NCBI GenBank assembly: GCA_035282925.1
Contig: DATEUW010000010.1
Coordinates: forward strand, 1-14,641
From: ASMP01 sp035282925
Lineage (GTDB): Archaea; Nanobdellota; Nanobdellia; Pacearchaeales; GW2011-AR1
Length of the DNA stretch: 14,641 nucleotides
Direction: 5' to 3'
The position numbers were made by a program, and so were the translations under genes. The notes under the pieces were generated by a model. The model had not been told where the DNA came from. It did not search any database and saw only the letters and a list, made by a program, of their open reading frames with translations. Within the stretch, counting starts at the first letter, position 1, and every line of letters starts with the position of its first letter. Below are positions 12,886 to 14,641 of the stretch, one piece after another.

Positions 12886-13293
12886 ATGAATTTACCAGAA
12901 AAGGTTATGGGACCAGAACCGACGAGCCCTCTAGATAAGACAGAAAATATTGATCTTCATAAACTTAGAGAACTGCGTGAAGAAGCAAGAAGACAAAGAG
13001 AATTGGAGGTTAGAGTCAATTTTGACAATTTTATAAAATCCGAGAAGGCTAAAGTAAGAGCACTTATCCCTCTTCTGTCAGGGAAGCTCGAAGAAGCAGC
13101 AAGAAAAGATCATTCTAATTGTGAACTTCTAGTCGCGTCTGTTGAAAAAGATATAACAAAAGAAGAGTTAATGAAGCACCCTGCATATGGCGAATTAATC
13201 AGGTATCTAGAAACGCAAGGATTGACTCATGTGCATACTGGTTTTTACAGACCAGAGAATGGCGGAGTTAGGCTCTACGTTACTTTGCCATAA
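12886..13293 (+). CDS. Hypothetical protein, 135 residues
   Basis: Small soluble protein of no family I recognise. Residues about 1-20 are proline- and acid-rich and probably disordered. Residues about 22-75 are highly charged and helical, with a possible coiled coil (HKLRELREEARRQRELE). The C-terminal part (about 80-135) looks compact, mixing helices with a final strand pair (THVHTGFYRP, then VRLYVTLP). There is no signal peptide or membrane segment. Its own TATA-like box suggests independent expression. It lies between rnhB and smc, which says little about its role. Codon use is mixed. Confidence 0.68.
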   Translation: MNLPEKVMGPEPTSPLDKTENIDLHKLRELREEARRQRELEVRVNFDNFIKSEKAKVRALIPLLSGKLEEAARKDHSNCELLVASVEKDITKEELMKHPAYGELIRYLETQGLTHVHTGFYRPENGGVRLYVTLP

Positions 13294-13361
13294 AATCACA
13301 TCTTGTTATTACATTGTAGCATGAAATGAGATATTTAACCATCTAAAAAAACTCCCGAATT

Positions 13362-13371
13362 CTTTAAAAAT
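13362..13371 (+). promoter_or_regulatory. TATA box of smc
   Basis: CTTTAAAAAT, core centred 26-27 bp upstream of the ATG at 13392, with no Shine-Dalgarno. Leaderless start expected. Confidence 0.55.
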
Positions 13372-13391
13372 AACCTTTGGCTATTTTTTCT

Positions 13392-14641
13392 ATGTACATA
13401 AAGAGGCTGATAATGCACGGCTTCAAAAGCTTTCCAAGGAAGACGGAAATACCATTCACCCCCGGAATAAATGTGTTTCTCGGACCAAACGGTTCAGGCA
13501 AAAGCAACATATCAGATGCCATCTGCTTTGTTCTTGGAAGGATGAGCATGAAATCTCTGAGGGCAGCGAGGGCAGGCAACCTGATTTTTCTCGGAGGAGA
13601 AAATATTGCCCCTGCGAAAGAAGCATCTGTAGAGATAGTCTTTGACAATTCCAAGAAAATTTTCTCGGTTGATAAGCCGGAGATTACGGTAAAAAGAATA
13701 GTGAGAAGAAGCGGGCAGAGCATTTACAAGATTAATAACGAAACAAAAACAAGGCAGGAAGTCCTCTCTCTGCTTGCGCAGGCCGGAGTGGATCCCCAGG
13801 GGTTCAACATAATCCTTCAGGGCGAGATTCAGAATTTCGTAAGGATGCAGGCAGAGGAAAGGCGCACGATTCTGGAGGAAGTTTCCGGAATCTCTGTATA
13901 CGAATCCAGAAAAGAAAAATCCCTGCACGAACTTGAGAAGACAGAAGAAAAATTAAAGGAGGTTCATTCGATTCTCAGGGAAAGGACCGCTTACCTGAAT
14001 AACCTGGAAAAAGAGAGGCAGCAGGCTCTGAGATACAAAAAACTTGAAGCGGAAATAAAAAGGCTGAAAGCCAGCATAATAAACCTTGGCCTCCAAAAAA
14101 AGAAAAAAGAGGCAGAAGCACTGAATTTGAATATAGAAGGAAAAAATAAGGAAATTGGCGGAGTAAAAAAAATCATTCTTGGCCTTGAGACAGAAATAAA
14201 GAATGCAGAGGCCGGGATTTCCAGAATAAACAGGCAGATTCAGGAATCCACAGGCTTGGAACAGGAAAAGCTGAACAACGAGATAGCAAATCTCAGGGCA
14301 GAGCTGGCTGCGATGGATGTAAAAAAAGAAAATCATGCTTCAAAAATTTCTGAATTTTTACAGCAGAAAAAAGACCTGCAGGAGGCTCTGAAAGGACTCG
14401 AGGAAACAGTGAGGCAGCTGAAAAAGTCAGGATTTAGTTCTGAAAACAAGATGAGAGAGATAGAAAAAAAGAAGATTGAACTGGGGAAGCTGGAAGATAT
14501 GAGAAAGAGATTCTACATGGCAAAATCAGAACTGAAGAGCATAAAAGAGAGGCTGCAGGACAAGAACGCCCTTTTCCAGAATTATGCCAATGAATCTGAT
14601 TTTCTTTTGAAGCAGATAGAAAACATCTCAATAACCCTGTT
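13392..14641 (+). CDS. smc: Chromosome segregation ATPase SMC, N-terminal part
   Basis: First 416 codons of a structural-maintenance-of-chromosomes protein, cut by the window edge. It dimerises into the ring that compacts and segregates DNA. The N-terminal ATPase lobe starts YIKRLIMHGFKSFPRKTEI (2-20), with Walker A GPNGSGKSN (31-39), an R-loop region KSLRAAR (54-60) and the Q-loop glutamine in ILQGEIQNFV (Gln143). EERRTILEEVSGISVYE (155-171) leads into a long Lys/Glu-rich coiled-coil arm from about 175 to the edge. The hinge, returning arm and Walker B/signature lobe lie beyond the window. The ATG at 13392 follows a TATA box by 26-27 bp and begins directly with the family's first strand. Kleisin genes (ScpA/ScpB), often found nearby, are not seen upstream. 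Confidence 0.95.
   Translation, partial: MYIKRLIMHGFKSFPRKTEIPFTPGINVFLGPNGSGKSNISDAICFVLGRMSMKSLRAARAGNLIFLGGENIAPAKEASVEIVFDNSKKIFSVDKPEITVKRIVRRSGQSIYKINNETKTRQEVLSLLAQAGVDPQGFNIILQGEIQNFVRMQAEERRTILEEVSGISVYESRKEKSLHELEKTEEKLKEVHSILRERTAYLNNLEKERQQALRYKKLEAEIKRLKASIINLGLQKKKKEAEALNLNIEGKNKEIGGVKKIILGLETEIKNAEAGISRINRQIQESTGLEQEKLNNEIANLRAELAAMDVKKENHASKISEFLQQKKDLQEALKGLEETVRQLKKSGFSSENKMREIEKKKIELGKLEDMRKRFYMAKSELKSIKERLQDKNALFQNYANESDFLLKQIENISITL

Noticed and set aside
13512..14631. Several long open frames on the minus strand opposite smc
   Set aside because: They are out-of-phase mirrors of the smc coding sequence, which has clear Walker A, Q-loop and coiled-coil features.
1..14641. 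CRISPR array, insertion sequence, rRNA or complete prophage
   Set aside because: No regularly spaced repeats, transposase, terminal inverted repeats, rRNA or phage structural genes were seen.

Overview
This is an AT-rich, gene-dense stretch of an archaeal chromosome. The evidence is a diphthine synthase (DphB), an archaeal-type D-aminoacyl-tRNA deacylase (DtdA/DTD2), a TrmB-family regulator, an initiator tRNA with archaeal features and no encoded CCA, and TATA boxes (TTTAAA/TTATAA type) about 24-29 bp upstream of start codons or tRNA 5' ends, with almost no Shine-Dalgarno sequences. Compact genes and several bacterial-looking or orphan genes (GGDEF protein, DUF5680, an unusual IleRS) would suit a DPANN lineage such as Woesearchaeota or Pacearchaeota. 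That placement is inference; there is no rRNA here to test it.

Layout, left to right. 25-4320 (all minus strand): a DUF5680 protein, a TrmB-family regulator, and a 950-residue isoleucyl-tRNA synthetase whose HIGH signature reads GVHH. The ileS-trmB junction holds a 30-nt tandem duplication of the ileS 3' end, and the TrmB gene is bracketed by a 14-nt near-exact direct repeat. 4355-5932 (minus): a three-gene operon of a small membrane protein, DphB and a transglutaminase-like protein. 6006-6803 (plus): dtdA, convergent with a DUF5684-like membrane protein. 7365-7955 (plus): a GGDEF protein with intact active site and I-site, convergent with a tandem, tightly coupled pair of saccharopine-dehydrogenase-fold oxidoreductases (7961-10361, minus).

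10416-11046 (minus): a SET-domain protein gene starting 12 nt after the 3' end of tRNA-Ser(GCU), which is preceded by initiator tRNA-Met(CAU). Each tRNA has its own TATA box. The initiator tRNA has a one-nucleotide bulge in its T stem. 11135-14641 (plus): an orphan protein with a RecB/Cas4-like PD-(D/E)XK nuclease signature, RNase HII, a small orphan protein, and the N-terminal 416 codons of an SMC ATPase running off the window.

Translation quality and tRNA biology dominate the window (IleRS, DphB, DtdA, two tRNAs); genome maintenance (nuclease candidate, RNase HII, SMC) fills the right end. No CRISPR array, insertion sequence, rRNA or complete novel multigene defence system was seen. The strongest leads are the GVHH IleRS, the orphan nuclease candidate, the initiator tRNA bulge, the tRNA-linked SET gene, and the repeats around the TrmB gene. 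No gap between genes exceeds 300 bases.
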